Shown: positions 37,615 through 47,734, numbered from the stretch's first letter. The stretch is DNA of 64,000 nucleotides from Bacteroidaceae bacterium (GCA_017617335.1 JAFZWK010000058.1:48277-112276); one strand, 5' to 3'. Numbers and translations: made by a program. Notes: generated from the sequence alone by a model not told the origin.

Positions 37615-38637
37615 ATGATCATAGAAAAAATTCAGGAATTGATGGGTGAAGTCACCAATCTGCAAGCAAAAACCGCTGAGGAAGCTGAGGCTTTGCGCAT
37701 CAAATATTTGAGCAAGAAGGGCGAAATCACAGCCTTGATGAACGATTTCCGCAACGTGCCGGCTGAGCAGAAAAAAGAGGTGGGCATGAAGATCAACCAA
37801 CTGAAGAACATGGCTCAAGAGAAGATCAACGCCCTGAAAGAGGCTGTCCAGACAGAACAAACCGCTGGCTCCGCCGTCGATCTGACTCGCACGCCCTACC
37901 CCATCCCCTTGGGAACACGCCATCCCCTCACCATCGTCAAAAACGAGATTATCGACATCTTTGGCCGCTTAGGCTTTACCTTGGCAGAAGGCCCTGAGGT
38001 GGAGGACGACTGGCATGTGTACAGCAGCCTGAATTTTGCAGATGATCATCCAGCACGCGACATGCAGGACACCTTCTTCGTAGAGTCTCATCCTGACATC
38101 ATCCTGCGCAGCCACACCAGCAGTGTGCAAGCCCGCGTAATGGAATCCACCCAGCCCCCCATCCGCGTAATCTGCCCAGGGCGCGTATACCGCAACGAGG
38201 CCATTTCCGCTCGTGCACATTGCTTCTTCCATCAGGTGGAAGGGCTTTACATCGATAAAGACGTCAGCTTCACAGACCTGAAACAAGTCCTGCTTCTCTT
38301 CGCTCAAGAAATGTTTGGGCCAGACACGAAAATCCGCCTTCGCCCCAGCTTTTTCCCCTTCACAGAGCCAAGTGCAGAGATGGACATCTCCTGCAACATC
38401 TGTGGCGGTGAGGGATGTTCCTTCTGCAAGCACACGGGGTGGGTAGAGATCCTGGGATGCGGTATGGTTGATCCAGCCGTCTTAGAAGCCAACGGAATCG
38501 ACAGCAAAATCTACAAAGGCTATGCCTTTGGTATGGGCATCGAGCGCATCACCAACCTGAAATATCAGGTAAAAGACCTACGCATGTTCAGTGAAAACGA
38601 TGTCCGCTTCCTTCGTGAGTTCGAAGCAGCCAACTAA
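37615..38637 (+). CDS. pheS: Phenylalanyl-tRNA synthetase alpha subunit
   Basis: 340 residues from ATG 37615. An N-terminal coiled coil (about 1-85) precedes the class II catalytic core: VYRNEAISARAHCFFHQVEG (motif 2), FFPFTEPSAEMDISC, and motif 3 in GMGIERITNLKYQV. Four cysteines in CNICGGEGCSFC form a zinc-like knuckle seen in many PheS proteins. It pairs with PheT, which is not in this window. Transcribed alone; followed by repeat array 4. Confidence 0.96.
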   Translation: MIIEKIQELMGEVTNLQAKTAEEAEALRIKYLSKKGEITALMNDFRNVPAEQKKEVGMKINQLKNMAQEKINALKEAVQTEQTAGSAVDLTRTPYPIPLGTRHPLTIVKNEIIDIFGRLGFTLAEGPEVEDDWHVYSSLNFADDHPARDMQDTFFVESHPDIILRSHTSSVQARVMESTQPPIRVICPGRVYRNEAISARAHCFFHQVEGLYIDKDVSFTDLKQVLLLFAQEMFGPDTKIRLRPSFFPFTEPSAEMDISCNICGGEGCSFCKHTGWVEILGCGMVDPAVLEANGIDSKIYKGYAFGMGIERITNLKYQVKDLRMFSENDVRFLREFEAAN

Positions 38638-38652
38638 GACGAAGCTATATCA

Positions 38653-38728
38653 CAACGTATGAACTTTAAGAAGTTAACGTGTTGACTTGCCCGATTCAAC
38701 ACGTTAACTTTCTCCTTTCAACACGTTG
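38653..38728. repeat. 22-bp lattice array 4 (four units, mixed polarity)
   Basis: Units start at 38653 (CAACGTATGA, decayed), 38675 (TAACGTGTTG), 38697 (CAACACGTTA) and 38719 (CAACACGTTG), all 22 bp apart. The central dinucleotide switches from GT to AC between units 2 and 3, so orientation flips without losing register. The array carries stop codons in all six frames. It lies between convergent pheS and the acetyltransferase gene. Confidence 0.88.
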
Positions 38729-38836
38729 AGTTTTTCCATGCATCTGGCAAATTTGTGACTTGTGAAATCATGGTGTTGTGCCAATAAGGTGATGTGGACA
38801 TTTTATGTGCCTCATCGTCAGCATGGGGAAGAAGGG

Positions 38837-38876
38837 AGGGATCTCGAAGTACTTAGCGGCGAGGCTTCTCTTTTTT
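38837..38876 (+). terminator. Possible terminator downstream of pheS
   Basis: AGGGA and CTCG (38837-38846) can pair with CGAG and TCTCT (38860-38871) across a small internal loop, followed by T residues. The stem is interrupted, so this is weaker than the other terminators. Confidence 0.35.
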
Positions 38877-38889
38877 CGTAAGAAATGGA

Positions 38890-39408
38890 TTAAAGCACCT
38901 TGGTAAAGACGATGGCATCGTGATTCCTGATCCAAAGAGGAAGAAGGCCTGAGCGCTGATAACCTGAATTCTGGAAGAGGGAAATGGCTGACGTGTTCTC
39001 GACTGAGACGTAGGCATAGAGAAGCTTCATCTGGAGCTGGAGGCGAGCATAATCGGCGAGGAGGCAAAGGGCTTCCTGAGCATAACCCTTCCCCTGTGCA
39101 TCAGCCATGAGGACGATACCTACCTCGGCACGATTCTGAAAAGCATCGTAGTTCTGAAGATCCACAAAACCCACAGTGATGCCTTCCATCGTCTCGATGG
39201 CAAGACGAAGTTGTTTGTCCTGATGAATGTCATTGGAGGTCTGAAGGATAAACTGACGCAGGGTGTAGCGTGAAAAGGGGACTGTGGTGCCACCACACGT
39301 CCAAAGCAGAGTGTCGTTCTCAATCAGGTACATCAAATCCAGGTCCTCAGGCTCTACGGCACGAAGCTGGATACGGGAAGATTGCAGAAGGGGAGCCATA
39401 GGGGTCAA
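38890..39408 (-). CDS. GNAT-family N-acetyltransferase
   Basis: 172 residues. RimJ/RimL-like layout: SSRIQLRAVEPEDLDLMYLIEND at the start, acetyl-CoA loop ADAQGKGYAQEALCLLADYA in the middle, and VENTSAISLFQNSGYQRSG near the end. It acetylates an amine with acetyl-CoA; substrate unknown. Its ATG overlaps the stop of the upstream glycosyltransferase by 4 bp. Confidence 0.88.
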   Translation of the reverse strand: MTPMAPLLQSSRIQLRAVEPEDLDLMYLIENDTLLWTCGGTTVPFSRYTLRQFILQTSNDIHQDKQLRLAIETMEGITVGFVDLQNYDAFQNRAEVGIVLMADAQGKGYAQEALCLLADYARLQLQMKLLYAYVSVENTSAISLFQNSGYQRSGLLPLWIRNHDAIVFTKVL

Positions 39409-40451
39409 ATCGTTTTTACTTCGTCGAAACGGATGATGACTCCAGCCTCCTGAGAAACGGTCTCGATGGAACGGCGGGGCTCATTGGTCTGATGGCAAAG
39501 GCTGTCGAGCATCTCGTAAACGGATGTGTTGTCGAAATCGAATTGCATATACTCAATCTCAGGATAACTCAACGTACAATGGAAGGCATCACGAAGGCGG
39601 TTTACCATACGAATCCAAACATCCATGAGTGCGCGCATATAGACAGCCAAGCGTATCAGTAATCCCAAGACACGATAACGGGAGCTGAAGTGCTTGTTGA
39701 AGAAAATGAGCATTGCATTATAGAAGACATGCACATAGCGGAAACTGCTTTTTACCGTGCTCTCACCCTTATAGTGCAAAATAAGGAGAGGCAGATAATA
39801 ATTCTTCCATCCGCCCTGCAGAAGACGATAGCTGAGATCGATGTCCTCGCCGTACATGAAGAAGTCCTCGTCAAGCAGGCCCACTTGATCCAATGCCTTG
39901 CGACGAATCATGTTGAATGCACCAGAAATGACCTCTATGGGGTTGGCCTCCTCTGGATCCAGATAGCGCATGTAATAACGTCCGAATCGACGGCTGTAGG
40001 GGAAAAGAGAGCCAAGACCTGACATCTTGCAGAAACTGACGAAGGGTGTGGGGATGCCTCGTCGGCTTTCAGGAGCGAAGGAGCCATCATGATGGAGCAT
40101 GCGGACTCCCGTTGCGCCTACTTCAGGATGACTATCAAGAAATTCCACACAACCACGCAGAGTATTCTCCGCCACAATGGTATCAGGGTTGAGCAACAAG
40201 ACATAATCAGAATCGCTCTGACGGATTGCCTGATTGTTGGCTCGAGAGAAGCCCACATTCTCCATATTAGCAATAAAATGAACATCTGGGAAACGGGCTG
40301 AGAGATATGCCACACTGTCATCGGTAGATGCATTGTCCACCACCCACATCTCTACATCGAGCCCAACAGAGGCCCGCTGAACGGACCTCAAACATTGCTC
40401 GAGGTAATAACGAACGTTGTAACTAACTATGACAATGCTCAGTTTGCTCAT
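39405..40451 (-). CDS. Family 2 glycosyltransferase (rhamnosyltransferase-like)
   Basis: 348 residues. GT-A domain: LSIVIVSYNVRYYLEQCLRS, MWVVDNASTDDSVAYL, LLLNPDTIV (DxD-like NPD), FFMYGEDIDLSYRLLQGGW. One hydrophobic stretch lies near residue 255. It resembles WbbL-type transferases of cell-surface polysaccharide synthesis. Acceptor unknown. Co-directional with the small membrane protein upstream (24-bp gap). Confidence 0.86.
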   Translation of the reverse strand: MSKLSIVIVSYNVRYYLEQCLRSVQRASVGLDVEMWVVDNASTDDSVAYLSARFPDVHFIANMENVGFSRANNQAIRQSDSDYVLLLNPDTIVAENTLRGCVEFLDSHPEVGATGVRMLHHDGSFAPESRRGIPTPFVSFCKMSGLGSLFPYSRRFGRYYMRYLDPEEANPIEVISGAFNMIRRKALDQVGLLDEDFFMYGEDIDLSYRLLQGGWKNYYLPLLILHYKGESTVKSSFRYVHVFYNAMLIFFNKHFSSRYRVLGLLIRLAVYMRALMDVWIRMVNRLRDAFHCTLSYPEIEYMQFDFDNTSVYEMLDSLCHQTNEPRRSIETVSQEAGVIIRFDEVKTI

Positions 40452-40475
40452 ATCTCATTACATTCAACCATTGAT

Positions 40476-40817
40476 TCAATCCTTACTAGGTAAAATACAG
40501 AGTATCAGCAAAGCAACGAATCCAATAGCAGCGCATGCAAGAGTGGTAGCACTATTAGATAGATAATAGACAAGGATGCCATAATTGATGACACCTCCAA
40601 AGAGTCCTAAGCAGAGGGCTGGCCGATTCTTGACTTTCAAGCCAAGGGGAATTGACACCAAAGTTTGGATGACACCAGCCATATCAAAAGCATATTTCAA
40701 GGTCTCGTCCTCAGCGAAGATGAACTTGGGGAGAACACCTATGTTGAAAAGCAATATCTCCAATAAAACTACGACGATGATGAATACCACTACGATTATA
40801 ACTTGAGATTTCTTCAT
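40476..40817 (-). CDS. Small four-helix membrane protein
   Basis: 113 residues with four hydrophobic segments (VIIVVVFIIVVVLLEILLF; FDMAGVIQTLVSIPLGL; LCLGLFGGVINYGILVYYL; LACAAIGFVALLILCIL). No known motif. 36 bp after recR on the same strand, upstream of the glycosyltransferase. Confidence 0.65.
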   Translation of the reverse strand: MKKSQVIIVVVFIIVVVLLEILLFNIGVLPKFIFAEDETLKYAFDMAGVIQTLVSIPLGLKVKNRPALCLGLFGGVINYGILVYYLSNSATTLACAAIGFVALLILCILPSKD

Positions 40818-40853
40818 TTATTCTCTATACCTTAATTATTTTAAAGAACATTC

Positions 40854-41468
40854 CTAACCAAACAACGTGCGCCCCACCAAAGCTCGACCAAGAGTCACCT
40901 CATCTGTATACTGAAGCTCATCATTCTGTGCCACACCACGAGCTATCACCGTCACGCGAACTCCCGTATCACGTATCTTGCGATAAATATAGAAGTTGGT
41001 CGTGTCGCCTTCCATTGTTGGGCTCAAAGCCAGAATCACTTCCTTGATGCCTCCAGCCTCCACACGTTCCACCAGACTTTGTATTTCCAAATCCGCAGGC
41101 CCTATACCGTCCATGGGACTAATAATGCCACCAAGCACATGATAGAGTCCTTTATACTGCTGAGTGTTCTCGATGGCCATCACGTCCTGCACATTCTCCA
41201 CCACACACACCATCGATCTATCGCGATTAGGACTGCTGCAAATACTGCAATGCTCACTATCGCAGATATTGTGGCAAACTTGACAATAACGTACCCCATG
41301 GCGGAGTTCTGTGATGCTTTGTGCTAATGAATCCACCTCCACGACGTCTTGACGCAGCATGTGCAAAACCAATCGAAGGGCAGTCTTACTGCCGATTCCA
41401 GGCAAACGGCTCATCTCGTTAACCGCTTTCTGCAACAGGAGAGAAGGATATTGCTGGTTATTCATCAT
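40854..41468 (-). CDS. recR: Recombination mediator RecR
   Basis: 204 residues. Helix-hairpin-helix [20 protein letters not shown] at the N-terminus, a four-Cys zinc finger [16 protein letters not shown], a Toprim domain ([16 protein letters not shown]), and a C-terminal Walker-B-like region ([12 protein letters not shown]). It loads RecA at gaps with RecFO. It follows hisB by 39 bp, and a single repeat core (41495-41504) lies in that gap. Confidence 0.96.
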   Translation of the reverse strand: MMNNQQYPSLLLQKAVNEMSRLPGIGSKTALRLVLHMLRQDVVEVDSLAQSITELRHGVRYCQVCHNICDSEHCSICSSPNRDRSMVCVVENVQDVMAIENTQQYKGLYHVLGGIISPMDGIGPADLEIQSLVERVEAGGIKEVILALSPTMEGDTTNFYIYRKIRDTGVRVTVIARGVAQNDELQYTDEVTLGRALVGRTLFG

Positions 41469-41494
41469 TACCTTACAGGTGGAAACAGAGGATT

Positions 41495-41504
41495 CAACAC
41501 GTTA
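41495..41504. repeat. Solitary lattice-repeat core
   Basis: CAACACGTTA, one base from the consensus, lies between hisB and recR. No in-register partner 22 bp either side. It could be a remnant or chance. Confidence 0.4.
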
Positions 41505-41507
41505 CCA

Positions 41508-42572
41508 TTATAGAACCCCCTTGCTGCTGGGCAGCTGAAAATGAGAGATGTCTCGACGCACAGCCATACGGAGACTTCGCGCAAACGCTTTGAAAATGCC
41601 CTCTATTTTGTGATGCTCATTCTCTCCTTCGGCCTTGATGTTGAGATTCATACGTGCACTATCGGATAGACTCTTGAAGAAATGCAGGAACATCTCAGTA
41701 GGCATCTCTCCCACTCGCTCGCGATGGAACTCTGCATCCCACACCAACCAAGGCCGCCCCCCAAAATCCAATGCAACCTGACACAGGCAATCATCCATAG
41801 GGAGACAATACCCATAACGCTCAATACCACGTTTATCACCCAAAGCCTTCAGGATGCATTCTCCCAAAGCAAGTGCTGTGTCCTCGATGGTATGGTGTTC
41901 ATCCACGTGGAGATCACCCTTGCAGCGGATATAGAGATCCATCATACCATGTTTGGCTATCTGCTCAAGCATGTGGTCGAAAAATCCCAACCCCGTCTGG
42001 ATGTCACTTCGCCCATTGCCATCTAAAACGACACGAACATCGATGTCAGTCTCTCTTGTCGTGCGTCTTACCTCGGCAGAGCGTTCTCCAGCAAAAGCGA
42101 GCTCCGTTATCTTCTGCCAATCCATGTCAGGACCGAGAATCAGACTCTTGCAACCAAGATTGGTTGCCAACTGAGCATCGGACTCACGATCACCTATCAC
42201 CCACGAATGCTCCAAGTCATACTCACCCGTCATGTATTGAGTCAGCATGGCTGTACCAGGCTTGCGCGTGGGAAGATTCTCCTCTGGAAAACTGCGGTCA
42301 ATATGAATGGCATCAAATTCCACGCCCTCACCCTTCAGGATGCTCAGCATCAAATGATGCGTTGGCCAGAAGTCTTCCTCTGGATAACTGGAGGTTCCCA
42401 ACCCGTCCTGATTACTTACCATAACGAATTGATAGTCTGTATGCTGACGCAAAAACCTCAGGGCGCTGATAGCACCAGGCACAAACTGGAACTTCTCGAA
42501 ACTGTCAATCTGTTCATCCGCTGGTTCCACCAGAATGGTTCCATCGCGATCTATGAATAAGGCTCTTTTCAT
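41508..42572 (-). CDS. hisB: Bifunctional histidinol-phosphatase / imidazoleglycerol-phosphate dehydratase HisB
   Basis: 354 residues. The N-terminal HAD phosphatase (about 1-160) has the nucleophile motif FIDRDGTI and [13 protein letters not shown]. The C-terminal dehydratase (about 170-354) has [28 protein letters not shown] and [15 protein letters not shown] with metal-binding histidines. It performs steps 6 and 8 of the pathway. It overlaps hisC by 4 bp. Confidence 0.96.
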   Translation of the reverse strand: MKRALFIDRDGTILVEPADEQIDSFEKFQFVPGAISALRFLRQHTDYQFVMVSNQDGLGTSSYPEEDFWPTHHLMLSILKGEGVEFDAIHIDRSFPEENLPTRKPGTAMLTQYMTGEYDLEHSWVIGDRESDAQLATNLGCKSLILGPDMDWQKITELAFAGERSAEVRRTTRETDIDVRVVLDGNGRSDIQTGLGFFDHMLEQIAKHGMMDLYIRCKGDLHVDEHHTIEDTALALGECILKALGDKRGIERYGYCLPMDDCLCQVALDFGGRPWLVWDAEFHRERVGEMPTEMFLHFFKSLSDSARMNLNIKAEGENEHHKIEGIFKAFARSLRMAVRRDISHFQLPSSKGVL

Positions 42573-43609
42573 CTGTACTGTCGAAGGGCTGCTAAAAGTT
42601 CATTGTTCTCAGGTTGGGTGCCAATCGTGATGCGCAAGCAATTCTGGCAAAGTTGTACTCGATTGCGGTTGCGCACTACAACTCCTCGTTGTATCAAGTA
42701 ATGATAGATGGCATTTGCATCCGTTACACGAACCAAGACGAAATTGGCATCCGTAGGATACACTTGCTTTACGATGGGCAGTTCCTGCAAGGCAGGCAAC
42801 ATGTGCTCTCGCTCCATGCGAATCTGCGTACACCAGCGCTCCACCTTGAAGACCTCACCCAGCATCTCCAAAGCCTTGTCTTGTGTCAGCTTATTGATGT
42901 TGTAGGGATACTTCACCTTATTGAAAAGAGCTATTATTTCAGGACTGGTGAAAGCTATGCCCAGACGGATGGAAGCCGAGGCCCATGCTTTGCTGAAAGT
43001 GTTGAGTACGATGATGTTAGGGAACTCGTCAAGCCTCAGACGGAAAGGCATCAAGTCTGAGAAATCAGAGTACGCCTCATCGACAACCACAACTCCATTA
43101 AAACCACGCAATACCTTGGTGATTTCATCAGGTTGCAAGCAATTACCTGACGGGTTGTTGGGGCTGCAGAGCCAAATGACCTTGGTATGCTCATCTGTTT
43201 TAGCCAACAAGTGATCTGCATTGAGTTGGAAGTGCTCATCGAGTGGAACAGGACGATACTCCACTTCGTTGATATCGGCACATACCTTATACATACCATA
43301 CGTGGGAGCTATGGCCACCACATTGTCACACTTCGGCTCGCAGAACACGCGATATACCAAGTCAATAGCCTCATCGCTGCCATTGCCCAAGAACATCTTT
43401 TCTGGGGATACACCCTTCAGGGGAGCCAAAGCAGCCTTCACGCGCTCCTGAAGAGGGTCAGGATAACGGTTGAGGGGATCATTATATGGACTCTCGTTGG
43501 CATCCAGGAAGACATGAGCATCCATACCCTTGAATTCATCGCGGGCACAGCTATAAGGCTCAAGTGCCCATATGTTAGGACGAACCAACTTTTCTAATTC
43601 AAAATTCAT
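42569..43609 (-). CDS. hisC: Histidinol-phosphate aminotransferase
   Basis: 346 residues. Fold-I PLP enzyme: [45 protein letters not shown], and the PLP lysine in [15 protein letters not shown]. The C-terminal Arg is in [11 protein letters not shown]. It transaminates imidazole acetol phosphate. 27 bp after hisD. Confidence 0.95.
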   Translation of the reverse strand: MNFELEKLVRPNIWALEPYSCARDEFKGMDAHVFLDANESPYNDPLNRYPDPLQERVKAALAPLKGVSPEKMFLGNGSDEAIDLVYRVFCEPKCDNVVAIAPTYGMYKVCADINEVEYRPVPLDEHFQLNADHLLAKTDEHTKVIWLCSPNNPSGNCLQPDEITKVLRGFNGVVVVDEAYSDFSDLMPFRLRLDEFPNIIVLNTFSKAWASASIRLGIAFTSPEIIALFNKVKYPYNINKLTQDKALEMLGEVFKVERWCTQIRMEREHMLPALQELPIVKQVYPTDANFVLVRVTDANAIYHYLIQRGVVVRNRNRVQLCQNCLRITIGTQPENNELLAALRQYR

Positions 43610-43636
43610 GTCGTGCTTTATTTAAGCTGTTAGACT

Positions 43637-44920
43637 TCATTTTACCTCACGCAAGCGTAGAGTCATAGCATTCTTGTGAGCATCCAAGCTCTCCGCCTCT
43701 GCCATTTTCTCCACCGCTGGGCCAATGCGACGGATACCCTCTGCCGTAATGTGCTGGAAAGTTATCTTACGATTATAGCTATCCAGATTCACACCATTGT
43801 AGGCTACCGCATAGCCGTTGGTGGGCAGCGTATGATTGGTTCCACTTGCATAGTCGCCAGCACTCTCAGGAGTAAAGGACCCCAGGAACACGCTGCCTGC
43901 ATTGATCACGCCCTCAGAGAGCTCCATATAATTCTTCGTCTCGATTATCAAATGCTCAGGAGCGTACTGATTAGTGATTGCCAGCATCTCTTCATCGCTG
44001 GAAACCAAGATGATCTTGCTGAACTCCAGGGCTCTCGTTGCGATTTCTCTGCGAGGAAGTTGACTCAGTTGACTCTCAATTTCCTGTTGCACCTTTTCTA
44101 TCAAGGCTTCACTTCTGGTGACCAGCAAAACCTGGCTATCTACTCCATGCTCCGCCTGACTCAACAAGTCAGAAGCCACGAAAGCAGGATTGGAAGTCTC
44201 GTCTGCCAACACTTCCACCTCGCTGGGACCAGCAGGCATATCGATAGCAACATCGTGTAGGCTCACTTGTTGTTTCGCGCACATAACGAACTGATTCCCA
44301 GGTCCAAATATCTTATAAACTTTAGGAATACTTTCAGTCCCATACGCCATAGCTCCAATCGCCTGCACTCCACCTATCTTGAAGATCCTGTTAACTCCTG
44401 CCACACGTGCAGCCACCAGGATGGCAGGATTCACGCGTCCATCTCGTCCAGGAGGAGTACAGAGAACAATATCCTGACAACCAGCGATGCGAGCTGGAGT
44501 GGCAAGCATGAGGACTGTACTGAACAAGGGAGCCGTCCCACCTGGAATGTAGAGACCCACCTTCTGGATAGGAACAGACTTCTGCCAGCATTCTACCCCT
44601 TCCGTCACTTGTACGTGCTCAGATTGGAATTGCTGGGCAGCATGGAACTTCTCAATATTGCGATGAGCCAGTTCGATGGCATCCTTCAGCTCTGGACTCA
44701 CCATCTGCTCAGCCTCTTGCATTTCCTTTTCGCTGACAGACAAGTCTGTGAGGCAGACATGATCGAACTTCTCCTCGTACTCCTTGACTGCCTCGTCACC
44801 CCGCAAGCGGACATCATTCAAAACGGCTGCCACCGTAGCATTCAAATCGGCAGCATCGCGAGTGGGACGCTTCAGCAGAACTGACAGCTCTTCTCTGGTT
44901 GGATACTTATAAACTTTCAT
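43637..44920 (-). CDS. hisD: Histidinol dehydrogenase
   Basis: 427 residues. Motifs QKVGLYIPGGTAPLFSTVLM, QAIGAMAYGTESIPKVYKI, DMPAGPSEVEVLADE, SDLLSQAEHGVDSQ (zinc-binding Gln/His), and GTNHTLPTNGYA. It oxidises histidinol to histidine with NAD. Second in hisG-D-C-B, 44 bp after hisG. Confidence 0.96.
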   Translation of the reverse strand: MKVYKYPTREELSVLLKRPTRDAADLNATVAAVLNDVRLRGDEAVKEYEEKFDHVCLTDLSVSEKEMQEAEQMVSPELKDAIELAHRNIEKFHAAQQFQSEHVQVTEGVECWQKSVPIQKVGLYIPGGTAPLFSTVLMLATPARIAGCQDIVLCTPPGRDGRVNPAILVAARVAGVNRIFKIGGVQAIGAMAYGTESIPKVYKIFGPGNQFVMCAKQQVSLHDVAIDMPAGPSEVEVLADETSNPAFVASDLLSQAEHGVDSQVLLVTRSEALIEKVQQEIESQLSQLPRREIATRALEFSKIILVSSDEEMLAITNQYAPEHLIIETKNYMELSEGVINAGSVFLGSFTPESAGDYASGTNHTLPTNGYAVAYNGVNLDSYNRKITFQHITAEGIRRIGPAVEKMAEAESLDAHKNAMTLRLREVK

Positions 44921-44964
44921 TTTATCACTTTCCCTTAACCTTTCAAGAAACAGTCAAGATTGCC

Positions 44965-45816
44965 TTAGAGAATCATTTTCTCAATGGGAACAACCAAGAT
45001 GCCTTGAGCCCCCAAATCCTTCAGCTGACGTATGATCTCCCAAAAGCGCTTTTCGTCGATTACCGTATGAACGCTGCTCCAGCCCTCCGTAGCGAGTGGC
45101 ATCACAGTAGGGCTCTTGGCGCCAGGCAAGATGTTTACCACCTCCTGAACCTTATCGGTAGGTACGTTCATCAGGACATACTTTTTGTCCTCTGCATCCT
45201 TTACAGCCTGTATGCGGAACAGAAGCTCATTCAGGACGGAACGCTTCTCGTCGCTCAAGTGCTTGTTGCCAATCAGGAGTGCCTCGCTCTGCATTACGAC
45301 CTCCACTTCCGTCAGGTTGTTGCTTATCAAGGTACTGCCGCTGCTGACAATATCGAAGATGGCATCAGCCAAACCTATGCCAGGACTGATCTCCACAGAA
45401 CCTGTGATGACATGTATGTCGGCTGCAATATGCTGTTTCTGCATGAAGCGGCGCAGGATGCCAGGATACGAAGTGGCTATCTTCTTGCCTTCAAACCACT
45501 TCAAGCCCGTATAGTTGACACTCTTGGGAATAGCCAACGAAAGGCGGCACTTGCTGAATCCCAATCGACGGATGATCTCAGCATCCTCATGCCGCTCCTC
45601 AAACTCGTTCTCGCCCACGATGCCTAAATCGGCCACTCCGCTCGCTACACTCTGGGAAATGTCATCATCCCTGAGATACAACACCTCGATAGGAAAGTTG
45701 CTACTCTGCACCAACAAAGTACGCTTGCTACTGCTGACCTTGATGTCGGCCTCAGCCAGAAGAGCCATTGTGTCCTCATACAAGCGACCTTTTGATTGAA
45801 CTGCGATTCTTAACAT
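44965..45816 (-). CDS. hisG: ATP phosphoribosyltransferase, long form HisG
   Basis: 283 residues, the long (HisGL) form with a C-terminal regulatory domain (about 210-283), so no HisZ is needed. The N-terminus reads MLRIAVQSKGRLYEDTM, and the PRPP-binding loop is ETTDIVSSGSTL-like (DIVSSGSTLISNNL). First committed step of histidine synthesis and normally feedback-inhibited by histidine. It heads the hisGDCB arm; no leader peptide or attenuator was seen in the 64 bp upstream. Confidence 0.95.
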   Translation of the reverse strand: MLRIAVQSKGRLYEDTMALLAEADIKVSSSKRTLLVQSSNFPIEVLYLRDDDISQSVASGVADLGIVGENEFEERHEDAEIIRRLGFSKCRLSLAIPKSVNYTGLKWFEGKKIATSYPGILRRFMQKQHIAADIHVITGSVEISPGIGLADAIFDIVSSGSTLISNNLTEVEVVMQSEALLIGNKHLSDEKRSVLNELLFRIQAVKDAEDKKYVLMNVPTDKVQEVVNILPGAKSPTVMPLATEGWSSVHTVIDEKRFWEIIRQLKDLGAQGILVVPIEKMIL

Positions 45817-45880
45817 ATTTCTTTTCTCTGAAAAATCCTTTTACCTGAAAAACCTTCTTTGACTCAAAAACTCAGAAGCC

Positions 45881-46180
45881 TCAAATCTCATAATCCGAGC
45901 AAGCACGACATAGCACATAGGGCTTCAATGCATTAGCTACAGCGACATGACTGGGATGAACGGCATAAGTCTTCACATCGTCCAACGTCTGGAACTCGCT
46001 ATAGAGAGCAATGTCATACTTCTCGGCTGGATTCATGTTGAACCCTACCTCAATGTGCTGAATGACAGGAATGACGGCAGGAAGTGCCAGGATGCCCTTG
46101 CGGAAACTTTCCATTGCCTGCTTTCTCTCCTGAGCATCCACCTCAGGTTTAAGCTGGAATAAAACGATGTGCTTTACCAT
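45881..46180 (-). CDS. Dabb-family (stress-responsive alpha/beta barrel) protein
   Basis: 99 residues. MVKHIVLFQLKPEV at the start, HIEVGFN in the middle and YAVHPSHVAVANALKPYV near the end, the pattern of the ferredoxin-like dimeric Dabb domain. Role unknown. 64 bp before hisG on the same strand, so it may be co-transcribed. A TAACTTTG -7 element lies upstream (46219-46212). Confidence 0.87.
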   Translation of the reverse strand: MVKHIVLFQLKPEVDAQERKQAMESFRKGILALPAVIPVIQHIEVGFNMNPAEKYDIALYSEFQTLDDVKTYAVHPSHVAVANALKPYVLCRACSDYEI

Positions 46181-46211
46181 AATGTTTACTTCAATTTCAT
46201 GAATTATCGTG

Positions 46212-46219
46212 CAAAGTTA
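46212..46219 (-). promoter_or_regulatory. -7 promoter element of the Dabb-hisGDCB run
   Basis: TAACTTTG on the minus strand fits TAnnTTTG and lies 32 bp before the Dabb start codon. No good -33 element. Array 5 lies 80 bp further upstream. Confidence 0.45.
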
Positions 46220-46299
46220 CACATTTTTTCTGGATATCCTACGAATGAAGCAAACAATTTGTTTTTCAAACAAAGATGTTCACGAATCAAGGAAAACAT

Positions 46300-46375
46300 C
46301 AACACGTTGAGTCGACAATTTCAACACGTTGAAATCGCAAAGACAACACGTTGAGTCGGGCAAGTCAACACGTTG
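46300..46375. repeat. 22-bp lattice array 5 (four exact units)
   Basis: CAACACGTTG occurs without change at 46300, 46322, 46344 and 46366, all 22 bp apart, with three different spacers. It lies between the 3' end of panD and the Dabb promoter, ending 21 bp after the panD stop in the transcriptional sense. No hairpin terminator is seen for panD. Confidence 0.93.
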
Positions 46376-46396
46376 TGTTTTTTCACGCAAAAAAAC

Positions 46397-46747
46397 TCAC
46401 TTTCGCACGACTCTGTTGTTCTCAGGGAAAACAACGATTGGACGGAAGGTCTTTGCCTCCTCGAAATCCATCAGGGCATAGGAAATAATGATAATCGTAT
46501 CGCCAACCTGTACCTTGCGGGCTGCAGCGCCATTGAGGCAGATACAGCCTGAACCACGCTCACCTGAAATGATATAAGTGTCGAATCGCTCGCCGTTGTT
46601 GTTGTTGACAACCTGTACCTTCTCACCAGCGATCAGGTTGGCAGCGTCCATCAAATCCTCGTCGATGGTGATGCTGCCGATATAGTTCAGATTTGCCTCT
46701 GTGACCTGAACGCAATGCAATTTCGATTTCAGAACCTCGATCATCAT
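46397..46747 (-). CDS. panD: Aspartate 1-decarboxylase proenzyme
   Basis: 116 residues (a second Met directly follows the first). The self-cleavage site Gly-Ser is in [10 protein letters not shown], where Ser25/26 would become the pyruvoyl cofactor; a conserved Lys is in [10 protein letters not shown] and Tyr in [14 protein letters not shown]. It makes beta-alanine for pantothenate. It follows panC by 32 bp. Confidence 0.95.
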   Translation of the reverse strand: MMIEVLKSKLHCVQVTEANLNYIGSITIDEDLMDAANLIAGEKVQVVNNNNGERFDTYIISGERGSGCICLNGAAARKVQVGDTIIIISYALMDFEEAKTFRPIVVFPENNRVVRK

Positions 46748-46779
46748 ATCTCTGACAAGACTTCCTGTTTGAATTCCAA

Positions 46780-47622
46780 TTATTTATAACGTATATGGTC
46801 AATGAGACGAATGGGAGCAGCCCCACAGAAAACTGTGATGCAGCCCACGATGCTTTCTGCCTCGTCCCAGCTATTCACTTCGGCCAACGAGTCGCCATCC
46901 ACGATGCTGTAATACTGAACCTGTAAACCCTCTATCTGGTTGATGTTCTCCACCACGTAATCATGCGTCTCCTGAACAGTCTTGTCGAGTGAGAGGCTTT
47001 CCTTCATCACGCGATAAATGTTGGCTGCAAGCACTCTCTCCTCAGGAGCAAGCAGCGTATTACGGCTACTGAGCGCAAGGCCAGATTCCTCGCGAATGAC
47101 TGGGCAGGGAACGATCTCGATATTGAACTTCAAGTCCTCCACCATGCGGCGGATGACTGCAATCTGCTGGTAATCCTTCTCGCCGAAATAAGCACGGTCA
47201 GGGGATACATACATAAAGAGTTTGCTTACTATCTGGCATACTCCGTTGAAGTGTCCAGGTCGCATAGCTCCCTCCATGACGCTGTCGGTGGGAGGATAGC
47301 TGAACTGACGAGTATCAGGTTCTGGATAAATCTCTTCCACGCTGGGGGCGAAAGTCAACTGTGCGCCACACTCCTCCAATAATTGACAATCGGCCTCGAG
47401 AGTGCGTGGATATTTCTCTAAATCCGTCTTGTCATTGAACTGGGTAGGATTCAGGAAGACACTGACAACAGTAACATCATTCTCACTAACGCTTCGCTTC
47501 ACCAAGGAGGCATGCCCCTGATGCAGAGCACCCATCGTGGGAACCAAACCAACGGAACGTCCAGCACGACGCTGCTTCTTCAGGTAAGCCTTCAATTCTG
47601 ATATTTTGTGTACTACCAACAT
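46780..47622 (-). CDS. panC: Pantothenate synthetase
   Basis: 280 residues from ATG 47622. Motif [18 protein letters not shown] holds the HIGH-like pair; [17 protein letters not shown] and [16 protein letters not shown] are family hallmarks. A start 42 codons upstream (47748) was rejected because those residues are not family-like and run through the promoter region. It joins pantoate and beta-alanine. Divergent from the glycogen synthase-like gene. Confidence 0.95.
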   Translation of the reverse strand: MLVVHKISELKAYLKKQRRAGRSVGLVPTMGALHQGHASLVKRSVSENDVTVVSVFLNPTQFNDKTDLEKYPRTLEADCQLLEECGAQLTFAPSVEEIYPEPDTRQFSYPPTDSVMEGAMRPGHFNGVCQIVSKLFMYVSPDRAYFGEKDYQQIAVIRRMVEDLKFNIEIVPCPVIREESGLALSSRNTLLAPEERVLAANIYRVMKESLSLDKTVQETHDYVVENINQIEGLQVQYYSIVDGDSLAEVNSWDEAESIVGCITVFCGAAPIRLIDHIRYK

Positions 47623-47734
47623 GTCATATGTCATTTTAGCCGCGCAAAGTAACATAGAATTCCCCAAAAAAAGAAACTTTTTAATGAAATTAACCTGAAA
47701 AAAAACGTAAATCATGCCATTTTGGCGAATCCAA

